From positions 2,356,001 to 2,420,000 of the forward strand of contig OY986974.1 in assembly GCA_963920575.1 (NCBI GenBank): a stretch of DNA of 64,000 nucleotides, written 5' to 3'. Source of the DNA: Narthecium ossifragum (taxonomy: Eukaryota; Streptophyta; Magnoliopsida; Dioscoreales; Nartheciaceae). The translations under genes were made by a program, and so were the position numbers. Below, in pieces: positions 24,389-35,597 of this stretch. Numbering within the stretch: the first letter of the stretch is position 1; every line of letters begins with the position of its first letter. The notes beneath the pieces were generated by a model, which worked only from the letters and a program-made list of their open reading frames with translations, searched no databases and had not been told where the DNA came from.

Positions 24389-24814
24389 TGATAGAACCTA
24401 ACTGCTGGTACAGGTCCTACCAAGCTGCTAAGGGTGAAGTACTTGGAAGAAGATGAAGGCAAGAGGAAGAAGAAGAAGAAATACGCAAGATAGGGAAGAG
24501 ATGTAATATTTTTTTCATGATTGTAACCCCATTACATCCTCTGTCTAATAAAGATCATTCCAAGTCTAATTAGGAAGCACAGTTGCTTTTATTTTTATTC
24601 CTAATACAAGAATAGAAATTCAGCTTATTCTGGCTGGTTATTCTCCTCAAGATCTATGCTAGAATTCCCCTCAAGATCTCTGCTAGCTGTTCTGGTTTGC
24701 TCCTCCTTTGGCTGGTCACTGGCAGCTGTAGCTGTGATGTGTGATTTGCTCCTCCGTTGGTAAGTTTGGATGATGACCGGCCTTTGCTGTTGTGATGAGG
24801 CTTGATTCCGAACA
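24389..24814 (-). repeat. 3' LTR of the Reina-like element
   Basis: Read on the minus strand it begins TGTTCGGAATC and ends GGTTCTATCA. The pol reading frame extends into it and stops at 24625. Confidence 0.92.
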
Positions 24815-25454
24815 TTCCCATCCCCTTGGAGACGAACCTTGCCCTCAAGGTTCAAGTGAGTAAACTGTCGTTTTAGTTGATCCAAAACCTCCCAAGTGGC
24901 ATCTTCCGGTAGCAGTCCCGTCCATTGGACTAAGGCCTCTTGTATGATGTGTCCTTGACACTTAACCCAACGGAAATAAGTAATGAGAGCGGGTTCGATG
25001 ACCAGGACTCCGTCGTCCGAGTAGTCGGGTAACTTTGGGATCGCCCGGCCTTGGTCTCCGAGTTGTCGCTTCAGTTGTGAAACATGCACGACCGGGTGGA
25101 TTTTAGAGTGATCAGGTAAATCCAAGCGGTATGCAACCGAGCCGATTCATTCGAGTATCCGAAAGGGAACATAGAAACGAGGGGTGAGCTTCTTATTGCC
25201 GTGAGCTTGGACGGAGGACTGACGATAGGGTTGAAGTTTCAGGTACGCCCAGTCGCCGACAACCAATTCCATCTCGCGCCGATGCTTGTCCACCTGGACC
25301 TTCATGCGATTTTGTGCCAACACCAAATTGTCCCGTAGTAGCCGCAGGATTTCATCGCGAGAGCGGAGCTCCTGGTCGACCAACGCCACCACCGCCGAAG
25401 AAGGTTCATAACGGTGAATAGATGGTGGGGGTCAGCCATAGACAACCTAGAAGG
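24625..25454 (-). pseudogene. Reina-like pol, fifth segment (integrase end, chromodomain)
   Basis: Integrase C-terminal part (SRDEILRLLRDNLVLAQNRM, GDWAYLKLQPYRQ) followed by the chromodomain (residues ending VQWTGLLPEDATWE). There are in-frame stops where Glu or Arg codons are expected near 25448, 25435 and 25146; two of them fit CGA to TGA changes. The last frame stops at 24625 inside the LTR. Chromodomains of these elements direct integration into heterochromatin. Confidence 0.88.
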
Positions 25455-25459
25455 GCGTC

Positions 25460-27933
25460 TGTCGCGCCCCGACCCGCGAAAGCCCAACCGGGCCGGGCGA
25501 CGCGAACCAGAACCTACAAAACGCGGAAAACAAAGCTGGCGAGGGTTCCCTCTAACCTATTGGTCTCCCTAACAATCTATCACAAAACACCCTCAATTAA
25601 AAGACATTGATTAGTAAAACCTCGAACCACAGATTTAAAACTTAAAGTGTTAAATATACAAATCCTCGGAGAGGGGAAGATTCAAAGTACAACATTACTC
25701 CCGTAGGAGACTAACTAACATAGGGTAAAAGCAGTAAACGATCACCACTTCTCAAAGTCCACCAGGCGTCGCCGCACTGTCGACCAACTGCCCGGTAGGG
25801 GCCACAGAAGAGGAATTGACGCCTGCACCTGCAAAACGCAGCCCCGGGTAGGTGTGAGCACTAAGCTCAATAGGGATCTACACTACGCCACACAGAAGGA
25901 AGAGGGAAACGCAACAGTGTCGCCCTCAAGCCAGACTTGAGTGAGCTACAATGGTCCCATTACCATTCACCGGTGATCTCTAGGCATATCCAACCATGGT
26001 CACCCCAACGGACTGGGCCCATTCTGGATACACCTAGTGTCGCAGGGTTCCAGCTGTGGTCACCCATTCTTCACTGGGCCCACACTGATGCCCCTACTGG
26101 CAGGAACGAACACTGCCCAGAGAATAAGACCCGCCACCGGTGGCATCCTCAACCCCTGACTTGAGGCCGACACGACCTCTAATCATCATCAAGCAACAGG
26201 TGTACCAGTCCTCTAGGCCTATCATCGAATCGACTGGACACCACCATTCAAACCGGGTCCAAACTACCCAACCCCGGTCCTAGGGCTAAGTCCGAGCTTC
26301 CAGCCTCGGGACGGCGACCCAAAGATCACCCACGCCCTAACCAATGCAACTAATGCATAATTCAACGATGCATGCTATGACATACACAAACAGGAGATAG
26401 GCATGCAACAGTATGACAAGGGTAGCATACAAGTCAAATAGATCGCTGCAGCGGTACTACCGATCGCTGCCAGTCGATCCGCAGCGGGTCCCGGCATTAC
26501 GACGGTACCGCGACCGTCACCCGCAGACTCCTGCAACGGGAAGCAACCCCGAAAACCGCTGATGAACAGTAAACAATATAATATTATATCTCGAAATATA
26601 ATATTATATTCAAACACCCAAAACCACCATTTAGGGGCTAATTGATCCCGTCAATCCGACATCCAAACAACGTCGGATTCAAGATCCAACTTAGCCACCA
26701 GTAGGTGTATATACCAGGATCATCATATCCAAAATCCATAATCATCCAACGGTTTGATTAACGGGAAAATACAAATAAAAACCGCTAATCAACTCACTTA
26801 CCAATTTAATTGCTGCAACGCAGCCCTCCAGCAAACAATTCATAACAAATCGTAACAAAATAGGAAAAATATGAAATAAGATGAAATGGAAAGATAACGA
26901 ATAGATCTACCACTCTTATGTTTATAAAAAGCCAAGATCATGTACTCGCCGGCCGGAAAACTCGCCCCAAACCAGCTGTTTCTCAAGAACAACAGAAAAC
27001 CAGAAATCCGAGACTAATCTTGCATAAAACCTACTCAAATCTCAACTGATTAATATGAAACTTAAATTAGTTATTCTACAAGGCATAAGGAGTCCAACAA
27101 AGTAAGAATCAACAAGATCCAACGGCTAGATCTAGAGAACAACCCGAAACAACACAGTAGGTAGAAGAACCTACCTAACAGCGCTTCCTCGGCTGATTCC
27201 CCGCGATTTGATCACCAACAAGCTACCAAACCACACCAGGAGCCTTCCTCTCGTTGTCACGGATCCAACGAGCCAAAGAACACCCAAAATGATGGTCGGA
27301 GGAGGGAGAACGGAGGTGAGGAAGGTTGGCTGCCGGAAAAACAGGGGAAGAGCAACGTCGGGAGAGAAGAAAAGAGAAAGGAAGAAGAAGAAGGGGGAAG
27401 GGGAAGGAGAAAAGGAGGGAAAAGGGGAAGGGGAGCCGGGGGAAGGGGGAAAAAGTGAGGGGAGGGGAGGGGAAGTCTTCCCTCTCTGACAGGATAGAGC
27501 GACGGCCAACGGCGGCCGTCCTCGCGAAGCAGAAAACCAACCGACTTATGAATGATCGATCCTTCCTCAAGGGAGGATCGATCCTTCATGACGATCTCAC
27601 AAGGCTTTCTGGCACCACAAGGATCGATCTTCTAGCTATGAAGGATCGATCCTCTTTGTGCTGAAAGCTAAACTTAGGCAATAACTCAAGCCTAAGTCCG
27701 GATCTTTCGATCCCGGGTCCCACTAGCCGTTCTAAACAAACACTAACACATACAAGGTCAGTGTGTGCACACGCGGGTGTGAAACAAACCAACAAGGTAA
27801 AATTTACCAAATTGCCCTTGGGGTCCAAGAAATAATGCGATCCACTGGATCGCGCGCTCGACGCGAAACAAACCAACGAGCCACGGGCCCGACCCAACCA
27901 GTCGACCCAGGAGTAGAGGGACGGGTCCTCACA
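25460..27933 (-). mobile_element. 2.5-kb solo LTR (family A) in the integrase region
   Basis: 2474 bp with ends TGTCGCGCCCCGACCC and GGGTCCTCACA, flanked by the 5-bp duplication GCGTC (25455-25459 and 27934-27938). It has no primer site, polypurine tract or pol sequence. Orientation is inferred as minus because its high-coordinate end (TGTGAGG... on minus) and the GGGGCG-CGACA terminus resemble gypsy LTRs of this window. Its ends and part of its interior match the two LTRs at 35598-40306. A GATCGATC cluster lies at 27555-27650. Confidence 0.85.
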
Positions 27934-27938
27934 GCGTC

Positions 27939-28836
27939 AGTTGTATGGCGGACTGGAAGGTCGTGTTGTACCACAACTCCACCCATGGCAGCCAACGGAC
28001 CCACGACTTAGGACGCAGTCCGGCGAAACAGCGGAGATATGTCTCCAAGCAGCGATTGAGGACTTCAGATTGCCCGTCCGTTTGTGGGTGATAGGTGGTG
28101 CTAGTCTTCAGTGCGGACCCTTGGAGCTTGAAGAATTCTCACCAAAAATGACTGAGGAAAACAGGGTCTCTGTCGGAGACGATGGAGCGTGGCAACCCAT
28201 GTAGGTGGATGACCTCCCACAGAAAGACGTCTGCCACCACCTTGGCCGTATAAGGATGCTTCAGAGGCATGAAGTGCCCATACTTTGTGAGCCTGTCGAC
28301 GACCACGAGCACGACGGAGTAACTCTATTTTGGAGTCGAAGGCCGGAGGAAGAACTAGTCGCCCTTTGTGCCAGAGATCGCCATTGAGCAAGGAGTAGGA
28401 GGTGTAAGCTGGGTCACCCTCTCGGGCTCTCTTCCGTGTGTCGTCGAGCGCTAGGCTTGACCGAGCGGCCGCGCGTAAATCCGCCAACCAGGCCGGACGC
28501 GGGTAGGTAAGGGCGGCGATGGAGGTGTCGCCATCCGACTGGCGAGACAGAGCATCGGCGGCGGAGTTCTCCCTTTCGGGCCGGTAGATGATGTCAAAAT
28601 CGAAGCCCAAAAGCTTCATAACCCACTTCTGCTGGTCGGGTGTGGTAAGATGCTGCTGGAGGTGTTTTAAACTATGATGATCGGTGTGTACCTGGAAACG
28701 GCGGCCGACGAGGTAAGATCGCCATTTGGCGACCGCTTGGACCACGACCATCAACTCCTTCTCATATGTGGACCTGGCCTTCGCTCGATCGGAAAGGGCC
28801 TTGCTGTAGAAGGCGATAGGCCGGCCATCTTGCATG
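27939..28836 (-). pseudogene. Reina-like pol, fourth segment (RNase H, damaged integrase)
   Basis: RNase H continues (MQDGRPIAFYSKALS, VHTDHHSLKHL). After [12 protein letters not shown] the frame breaks and jumps to integrase-core sequence ([17 protein letters not shown] in another frame), so the HHCC zinc region and the first catalytic Asp are deleted. Downstream are a TGA after SHFW where Arg CGA is expected, then TYHPQTDGQSE and a second end at 27939 beside the inserted solo LTR. Confidence 0.88.
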
Positions 28837-28841
28837 AGCAC

Positions 28842-30561
28842 TGATGAGACGTGAAAAGTACACAAGTTAACCCCTTAATTTACCTTTATTAGTCTTCAAG
28901 CAAGGTATTTCTAATAATCTTCATGGTATTTCAGGTACAAGAGCCTTCAACAGAAGTTAGATCAACTTTGGAGCGTAAACGAGCCTATTCGAGCACATTT
29001 AGGTACATGGGTCAACTTCAAAGATTAAACTGTACCTTCTCAGGAAGAACCAGATAATGTGCCATATATCATTGGAAAGCTCTGGAAGTCTAGTTTCTGA
29101 AGAATTTTACGGTTCATGATTTCGAGTTTCCTAAATGAAGTTATGGCATTTTTCGTACCAATGCGCAGTGCTGAATGGCAAAAGAGATAATATACAGAAA
29201 AGAAGATCGATCCTCTGTATATAAAAGATCGATCCTTTTTACACATTTTTCAGAGACAGAACGCTACATTCTCTAGGATCAATCTCCATCTACTAGAGGA
29301 TCGATCCTCGTCGGGGCGCAACCAGAACTCAAGAGCAAAGATCGATCCTTTCCTATAGGAGGATCGATCCTCCACGGGACCAGCAATCACACGGAAGAGG
29401 AGGATCGATCGTTTACCCTATAAGGATCGATCCTTTTATGCCAGCCGAGCAAAATCAATGGTCCAGATTTAATCCGAGTGGGGGAGGCTTGGAGGCTATA
29501 AATAGACCCCTTTTGGGGGATTTTAGGGGATTCTTTTGGGACAAGAAGTGGCTAAGGAAAGGGGCAAACCCCTTGGGTAAGGAAGGGAGCTCTCATCCAA
29601 GAGGGAGGAGATTGATGAAGAAGAGGATCCATCTCTTCTCCATGGCTTCTCCATCGAAGATGAGTAGCTAATCTATTTACCTAGTGGAATACCATGATGT
29701 TTTAGGTTTTTATTTGTAGTTTTCTTTGGATTTGGATGTTGTAATCCTTATGAGACAAGTTGTATGAATTTATTTTTCATTTCTATATCTTTGTAGTGGG
29801 ATTCTAATGTTGGATGGATGGATTCTTTGGTTTGCATAAGCTAGAACCTTGTGCCCAATAGGTGTTTGTTGATATTCTCCAATGAGTAGGTTGTGCTAGA
29901 ACCATGACCACTTGTGTTGAAGGGAGTCTTGGCTCTAGGTTAGGGACTTGGTTGTGCTAGAACCACTTCAATCCACATCTAACTTAGCATCTATCCTATC
30001 TTTTATAGTGTTTTGGATTCGAGATGCTAGAACCACCTCGATCCATTACGATAATTCATACAACCCAATTCCTTGCGACGAGATGATCCTAACCCGACCT
30101 CTCGTTAGCGATGATCGTAGCTAATCACTCTATCGCCGACTTTCTAGTATGCACCTTTTGCGACGAATAGTCATTATCCGATTATTCGTTAGCGACGACC
30201 TTTGTTAGCCACAAGGTAGTCGATATTGTAATGTCTCGATAGGATTGCACATCTTGAATCATTAGAAAGCTATGATTGAGCCTAATCCGGATTGAGATTC
30301 CCTAGGATCTCTCTCTATCTATTGAATCATTTACATACTTTCTTAGTTTTCTTATCATAAAACCCAAAAACCATTTTTTTTTATCCTTGTAGGAACACTT
30401 AGATTGAGCTTGGTAGTTTAATTGTTTCCTTACGCATTCCCTGTGGATTCGACTCGGACTCACCGCTAGCTACCCCCAAAAGGTAGTTAGTTAGCAGTTT
30501 GATTATAAATTTCTAATTTTGATCGGGCGTGTTAAGCCGCGACACTTTTCACGTCCCATCA
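28842..30561 (+). mobile_element. 1.7-kb solo LTR, Tat/Athila-like Ty3/gypsy
   Basis: 1720 bp flanked by AGCAC duplications (28837-28841 and 30562-30566). The ends are TGATGAGACGTGAAAAGT and its near-perfect inverted copy. Near the right end CCCTGTGGATTCGACTCGG with ACTCACCGCTA is the hallmark of LTR ends in the plant Tat/Athila group. No internal region. A GATCGATC cluster lies at about 29206-29435. A TATAAATAG word at about 29498-29506 fits a plus-strand promoter. Confidence 0.85.
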
Positions 30562-30566
30562 AGCAC

Positions 30567-30742
30567 CGCCCCAACGCCATTGTCGGAAGCATCGGCCTCC
30601 ACGACGAACAACTTAGCAAAATCTGGATGGGCTAAAACAGGGGTTGTCATCATGGCAGCCTTGAGGGCGGTAAAGGCCGTTTCCGCTTCCGTCGACCAAT
30701 GGAACCCATGCTTCTGAAGTAGTGTTGTCAGTGGTGCCGCCA
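30567..30742 (-). pseudogene. Reina-like pol, third segment (RT end, RNase H start)
   Basis: Encodes [14 protein letters not shown] through [16 protein letters not shown], the start of the RNase H domain with its first catalytic Asp. It is cut by the Tat-like solo LTR inside the codons for GAVL; the frame resumes at 28836. Confidence 0.92.
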
Positions 30743-31110
30743 TGTAACGCCCCAGCCCTCCACTAGGCCCCGGCCCGCGGGCTCCTGGTCCGACCAGGAT
30801 CCACCCGAGGGATCCACCCGACACAATATTGTCCGCTTTTGGCTCACCGCAGAAATCTGGGAAAACTTCCCAGTAGGTCACCCATCGTGTGACTACTCCA
30901 GGTCGAACACGCTTAACCATGGAGTTTTTCTGACGGATCACTGCCAGCACGGCTTTAAAACGCGTTGTGTCTATTAAGGGCTTACTATATACTTATATCG
31001 AACCCCGGACCATACCCAGGCGTTGTGGGATTGCTTACCCGGCTACCCGACTCAGCCCCACCCTCCAGGCGCAGGCATCTTGTCCCACGGTAGACCCAGC
31101 GGGCCTCACA
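30743..31110 (-). repeat. Cassandra-like LTR carrying a 5S rRNA-derived segment
   Basis: 368 bp with ends TGTAACGCCCC and GCCTCACA. On the minus strand 30918-30866 reads GGTTAAGCGTG ... GATGGGTGACCTACTGGGAAG, matching the A-box and C-box region of plant 5S rRNA, and the flanking AGAAAAACTCC fits the 5S part just before it. Cassandra is the known plant TRIM family whose LTRs carry 5S rRNA sequence. Its left end coincides exactly with the end of the larger element, next to the target duplication. Confidence 0.8.
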
Positions 31111-32995
31111 ATTCGATCTCTCACTCCAATCTCACTCCCTCTCTCTCTCGGGTTGGCAGCCAACGAAGAAAAGAAAGGAGAAGGAGACGCTGGATTCTTC
31201 TAGAAAGGGGGGGTATTTTGCAGAAAACACCCTGCAAAACGAGAAACTACGCCAAAGCCCTCCAAATTTACATAAAAACCCGAAATTACACTAAAGCCCT
31301 TACAACCTCCCCTCCTTAAGGGAATTTCGTCCCCGAAATTCGACTCGAGCACGAAAAACGAAAATCACCAAGTTCAAGCTCACATCCTCGACACACCAAT
31401 CATACTCGGGCCCCAGTCCCGACAGGTGTCCCCTCTGTTCAACTCTACAGTGGAAACATCTGATGCGGATTATTATCATAATCAACATGATAGTCTGGCT
31501 AGACTGGCATGTGGTCACCCTTATCGGTCCAGCCCCGTACCACTACCTCAGACTCCCGGGAACACGCGAACTAGCAACCAACGCCTCGCGAACCAACAGG
31601 CAGTCTCAAAGGTAGTGTACCAGTGACTGGCACCCCAAGTAGAAGACCAACACTCACCCAGTCCTACGCCCTCACATTCCACTAAGGGTCCGACTACATG
31701 TTCACCAAAGACACACTAGTCCGAACGGCCACACATCTCAAGACCCCTAGTCACAATACAAGAACAAACGTCTGGCCCCAACGGCCACCAAACAAAAGAC
31801 AACAACCAACCGGGCGAACCCACACACAACAAACAGATCATATATAACAAACAACCAAACAAATCCGACTATCGAATTATGAAAAAAATCTAACTCGATC
31901 CAAGAATACAATTACTTCCCAAGAGTCTGATCAACCTCAAGGAGCAAAATTCCCAAAAAAAAAAATCAACCCAAAGGCCACCAAAAACTCCAGCTAACTC
32001 CCCAGCTAAAACCCCATAAAACATACATTGCAGGAATTACTGTAGCAGCCGGGCCTTAAACAGATTAGCTGTTGTTGAGTAATTACAGGAATAAATCCAG
32101 ACAATAATTCATGAAACAAGAGGTATTGCTGGAAAGAACACATCACACTCTTCAATCTCATGAAAAGAAACTTCATAAATTATCAATAGATAGTGATCAA
32201 AACTCAAAGAAAACATCATTAATCTGATTTTACTGTTCATCAGTACAGAATCCGGACTGCAACACGAAAAGCTCATATCTTTTCTTAGTCAAATTCCACA
32301 AAACCAATAACGGATTAGCTTGCCAAACAAGCTGATCTTCACTTCATACAAAATCTGATCAAAAACCATAAAATATTCTAATCAAAATCATCATATTTCA
32401 TAAGAGAAATCTGTTTTTCCATGAATAACAGAACATCAACCTCTCCAAAGCTTTATCAATAGCGGCACGAAAACTTGCAGAACACACTCTAAAAGTGCAA
32501 CCACTCGAAAGACCATCAACAAATTCGGAGAAAAACATCAGACAAGATATCCCATGGAAAACACCCAATCTTCAAAGCCTATGCTTTATTTCAAGAAACA
32601 ATATGAGGTCAAAGTTCTCACACTTAAACCAAAGTTCTGCTGATGTTTCAGTTCTTTGCTTCAAAACAATTAAGACATTTAGGTGATCAAAATCAATCAA
32701 ACTCTTAGGAGGTTTCAGTTCTTCAACCCAGAAACACAATTTATTAAACCAAGCTTTTAGATGCTAAAAAAACATAAGAAATTTGAAAAGAACTCTGCTT
32801 TCCAACCGAAGAATAGAATATCAACAATTAATCCGATTTCTCAAATCAAATATATTCAAATAAAGAATTTAAACTAAAAACAATCAAACATGCAAGGATG
32901 CATCTAAAGACTCTATCTAGCCCATTCCTACCCATCTACGCTACGAACCGTCCTATCTCACCCTAGGACCTACAGCCTAGGCTCTGATACCAACC

Positions 32996-35220
32996 TGTCA
33001 CGCCCCGCCCCAATTAATATTAAAATATCCCAAAGATTTATTTAAAATTTTGGCATGACCCTTGGGCACGGGACGTGAGATCACTATTTCAGCATTTCAA
33101 TCACTAATAAAACATGATTTATATACATTTAATCACACTATTTTACTTTACAATCATTCACCACCACTAGGGGCACATACGCCCACAACATATCCAATAA
33201 TATACATCTAGTTCATCAGCTTACATGTATGAGTACAAATCCACCAAAGATACATGATAATTCAGTCCAAAATTTATAGTACACAATTCTTTCATTTCCA
33301 ACATATATAGGCTCTGTCATACATAAGAAAATAAACATAATGATAAAATGACTCCTCATCCTGAGACAGGACCTCCATGGCCTGCACTGGTCTCTGGCCT
33401 ACCCATAGGTCCTCCTGCACAAAAACCAAAACCTAACACGAATGAGCTCTAAAGCCCAGTAGGAGTCACCAACTAAGACACTGGTGTACACCCACCTATC
33501 CTAGTATACTGCCCAAGTATGGTCTGGCTAGTATGGGTAAGTCTTACATGCACATCACCGCGTCCGGCCGCCAACGCTAGCCCATACCCCTATAGACTCT
33601 ATACCCGGCCCCAGTATACTAGTATAAGTACAACATCCACCTATCCTAGTCTACTGATCCTAGTATAGTCTGGCTAATCTGGGCAGACTTACATGCACAG
33701 CACCGCGTCCGGCCGCCAACGCTCACCCAGACCCCTATAGACTCTATACAGGCCTCAGTATACTAGTATAGGCAACACACTCTCAAGTCAGATCCTCAAT
33801 CAAATCAATCCTCAGATCAAATCCTCCAATCAAATCTTTAATCAGATCAAAGTTCTCATATCAGATCTTTAAATCAGATCTAGTCATCAACTTAGTCCCT
33901 AGACTCAGACTAGTCTAGCTACAGGACCTGACTAGACCCAATCCTAATCCCCGATCCTATCATGCATGCACAAGACAAAGAACATAGCAATCAAGCCAAT
34001 AACAATCATCATATATTCATACCATACAAGGAAACATCATAGCATAACATAAACACAACACATCATATATCATACATAACAAAACATTGCATACAACCAC
34101 AACAATCCTAGGAGGTAACTCCTACCTTAAAAGGACAGTCGACACGCATTCTCCAAGTCCGGGGGTCCACGTCATGCTCCGACACCAGACGGCCGCTCAA
34201 TCGATCAACTAAGCACAAAGACAAAGATCTCAATCAGGTACAACCCCAGACGAATCATGAAACTACCCTATACCGCTAGAGCTAGAACAGCTAGTCAAAA
34301 CGGCGCTGTTGCGTGCACAAGGCATTGTCCCGTGCACAGGACACTGACCCGTGCACAGGGCACTGACCAGTGCACCAGGCTGATGGTTGCGTGCATGCTA
34401 ATGTGCGCTACGCACAACACTGTCTTCCTCCTCAAGAAGATCACCGGAGCTCGCGCCGAAGCTCCGACAAATCTCTACAAGAAGGGGCTAAAGCAACGGA
34501 GGAGGAAGGTTGCTCGCGTGGTATCCCTAGCACCAGATCCCAAGGAAGGTAGGCGGCCATGGCCAGAGGGTGGCCGGCCGGAACATGGCCGGGAACCATG
34601 GCAGGGAGAAGGATCGAGGATCCCCTGCCATGGAAACGCCCAAATAGGGCTCGGAGAAAGATGCCCTGGACCACAGGGGTCCTTCTCCGGCGCTGCAGTC
34701 GCCGAGGGAGGTCCCCGTCACCGTCCATGGCACCTTCTCCGGCGACCCATCGCCGGAACCCATCTTCTCCCCAAAAACCCGCCGGAAAAACCCACCAAAG
34801 GACGGAAAAACAAAAGGGAAACAAAGGATAGAGAAGCTAGAAGCTTACCTAAGCCAAGGAAGACGAAATCCGACTGGAGGCTCACCGGATCTACACTTTT
34901 CCCGGCGATCTCCACTTCTCTTCTTCTTACTCTTCTCCTGCGCCGGCGATCTCTCTCCCTTTCCAACTCCGACGCCGGTGAACCCTCTTCACTTCCTCTC
35001 CATCGCCCTCTCGATCTCTCTCTCTCTCAATCTCTCACTCCAATCTCACTCCCTCTCTCTCTCGGGTTGGCAGCCAACGAAGAAAAGAAAGGAGAAGGAG
35101 ACGCTGGATTCTTCTAGAAAGGGGGGGGGTATTTTGCAGAAAACACCCTGCAAAACGAGAAACTACGCCAAAGCCCTCCAATTTTACATAAAAACCCGGA
35201 ATTACACTAAGGCCCTTACA
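32996..35220 (-). repeat. Intact 5' LTR of the LARD-like element
   Basis: 2225 bp; on the minus strand starts TGTAAGGGC and ends GGGGCGTGACA. The 286-codon open frame at 34257-35117 lies inside it and is a chance frame. Confidence 0.85.
33484..33775. repeat. Two tandem copies of a ~145-bp unit in the LARD LTR
   Basis: Both copies run from CACCTATCCTAGT through ACCGCGTCCGGCCGCCAACG to AGTATACTAGTATA, with a few substitutions. They lie wholly inside the LTR. Confidence 0.75.
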
Positions 35221-35225
35221 CGCCA

Positions 35226-35592
35226 GGTGTCCATAATGGCGGACGAATTTACGATAGTAGCCCGTCAAGCCCAGGAAACCCCGCAAAGCCCGAACAGTGC
35301 GCGGGCGAGGCCACTCCATCATGGATCGCACCTTATCCGGATCAGCGGCGACGCCCTGGGCTGAGATAATGTCGCCCAGGTACTCAACCTGATGCTTAGA
35401 GAACTCACACTTCTTGGGGTTGGCTGCTAGCTGATGGTCACGCAAGGTTTGGAAGACCCAATGGAGATGTCGAATATGGTCCTCGCTCACCCTGCTATAC
35501 ACCAAAATATCGTGAAAAAACACAAGCACAAACTTGCGGAGAGCAGACCTGAAGATATCGTTCATCAGGGCCTGGAAGGTTGCCGGTGCATT
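35226..35592 (-). pseudogene. Reina-like pol, second segment (RT palm and connection)
   Basis: Continues RT from NAPATFQALMNDIF. The catalytic box reads LVFFHDILVYS, so the first Asp of the usual F-D-D motif is His, which should abolish polymerase activity. It continues through FLGLTGYYRKFVR and is cut at HLA by the LARD-like insertion. The frame resumes at 30742 as APLTTLLQK. Confidence 0.92.
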
Positions 35593-35597
35593 GGTAA

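Larger units (their letters stand above)
30743..35220 (-). mobile_element. LARD-like gypsy element with one chimeric (Cassandra-fused) LTR
   Basis: 4478 bp flanked by CGCCA duplications (30738-30742 and 35221-35225). Read on the minus strand: 5' LTR 35220-32996 (2225 bp) ending in GTGACA, three bases, then the initiator-Met primer site TGGTATCAGAGC (RC of 32981-32992). A 1.69-kb interior without any gag-pol follows, then a polypurine region beside 31305 preceded by the usual CGGGGACGAAATT word, then a 3' LTR that should repeat the 5' LTR. Only its first 190 bp (31304-31114) do so; the rest (31110-30743) is a Cassandra-like LTR. The element has no coding capacity, so it was moved in trans. Confidence 0.85.

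Noticed and set aside
27208..27589. Overlapping frames rich in Pro/Ser or Lys/Glu/Gly
   Set aside because: They arise from a purine-rich low-complexity tract inside the solo LTR.
30849..30960. Functional 5S rRNA gene
   Set aside because: The 5S-like segment is only partly conserved, lies within TG...CA LTR borders, and matches the known Cassandra arrangement.
34257..35117. 286-codon open frame
   Set aside because: It lies wholly in the 5' LTR of the LARD-like element, has low-complexity Arg/Ser content and no domain, and its end is shared with the LTR repeat.
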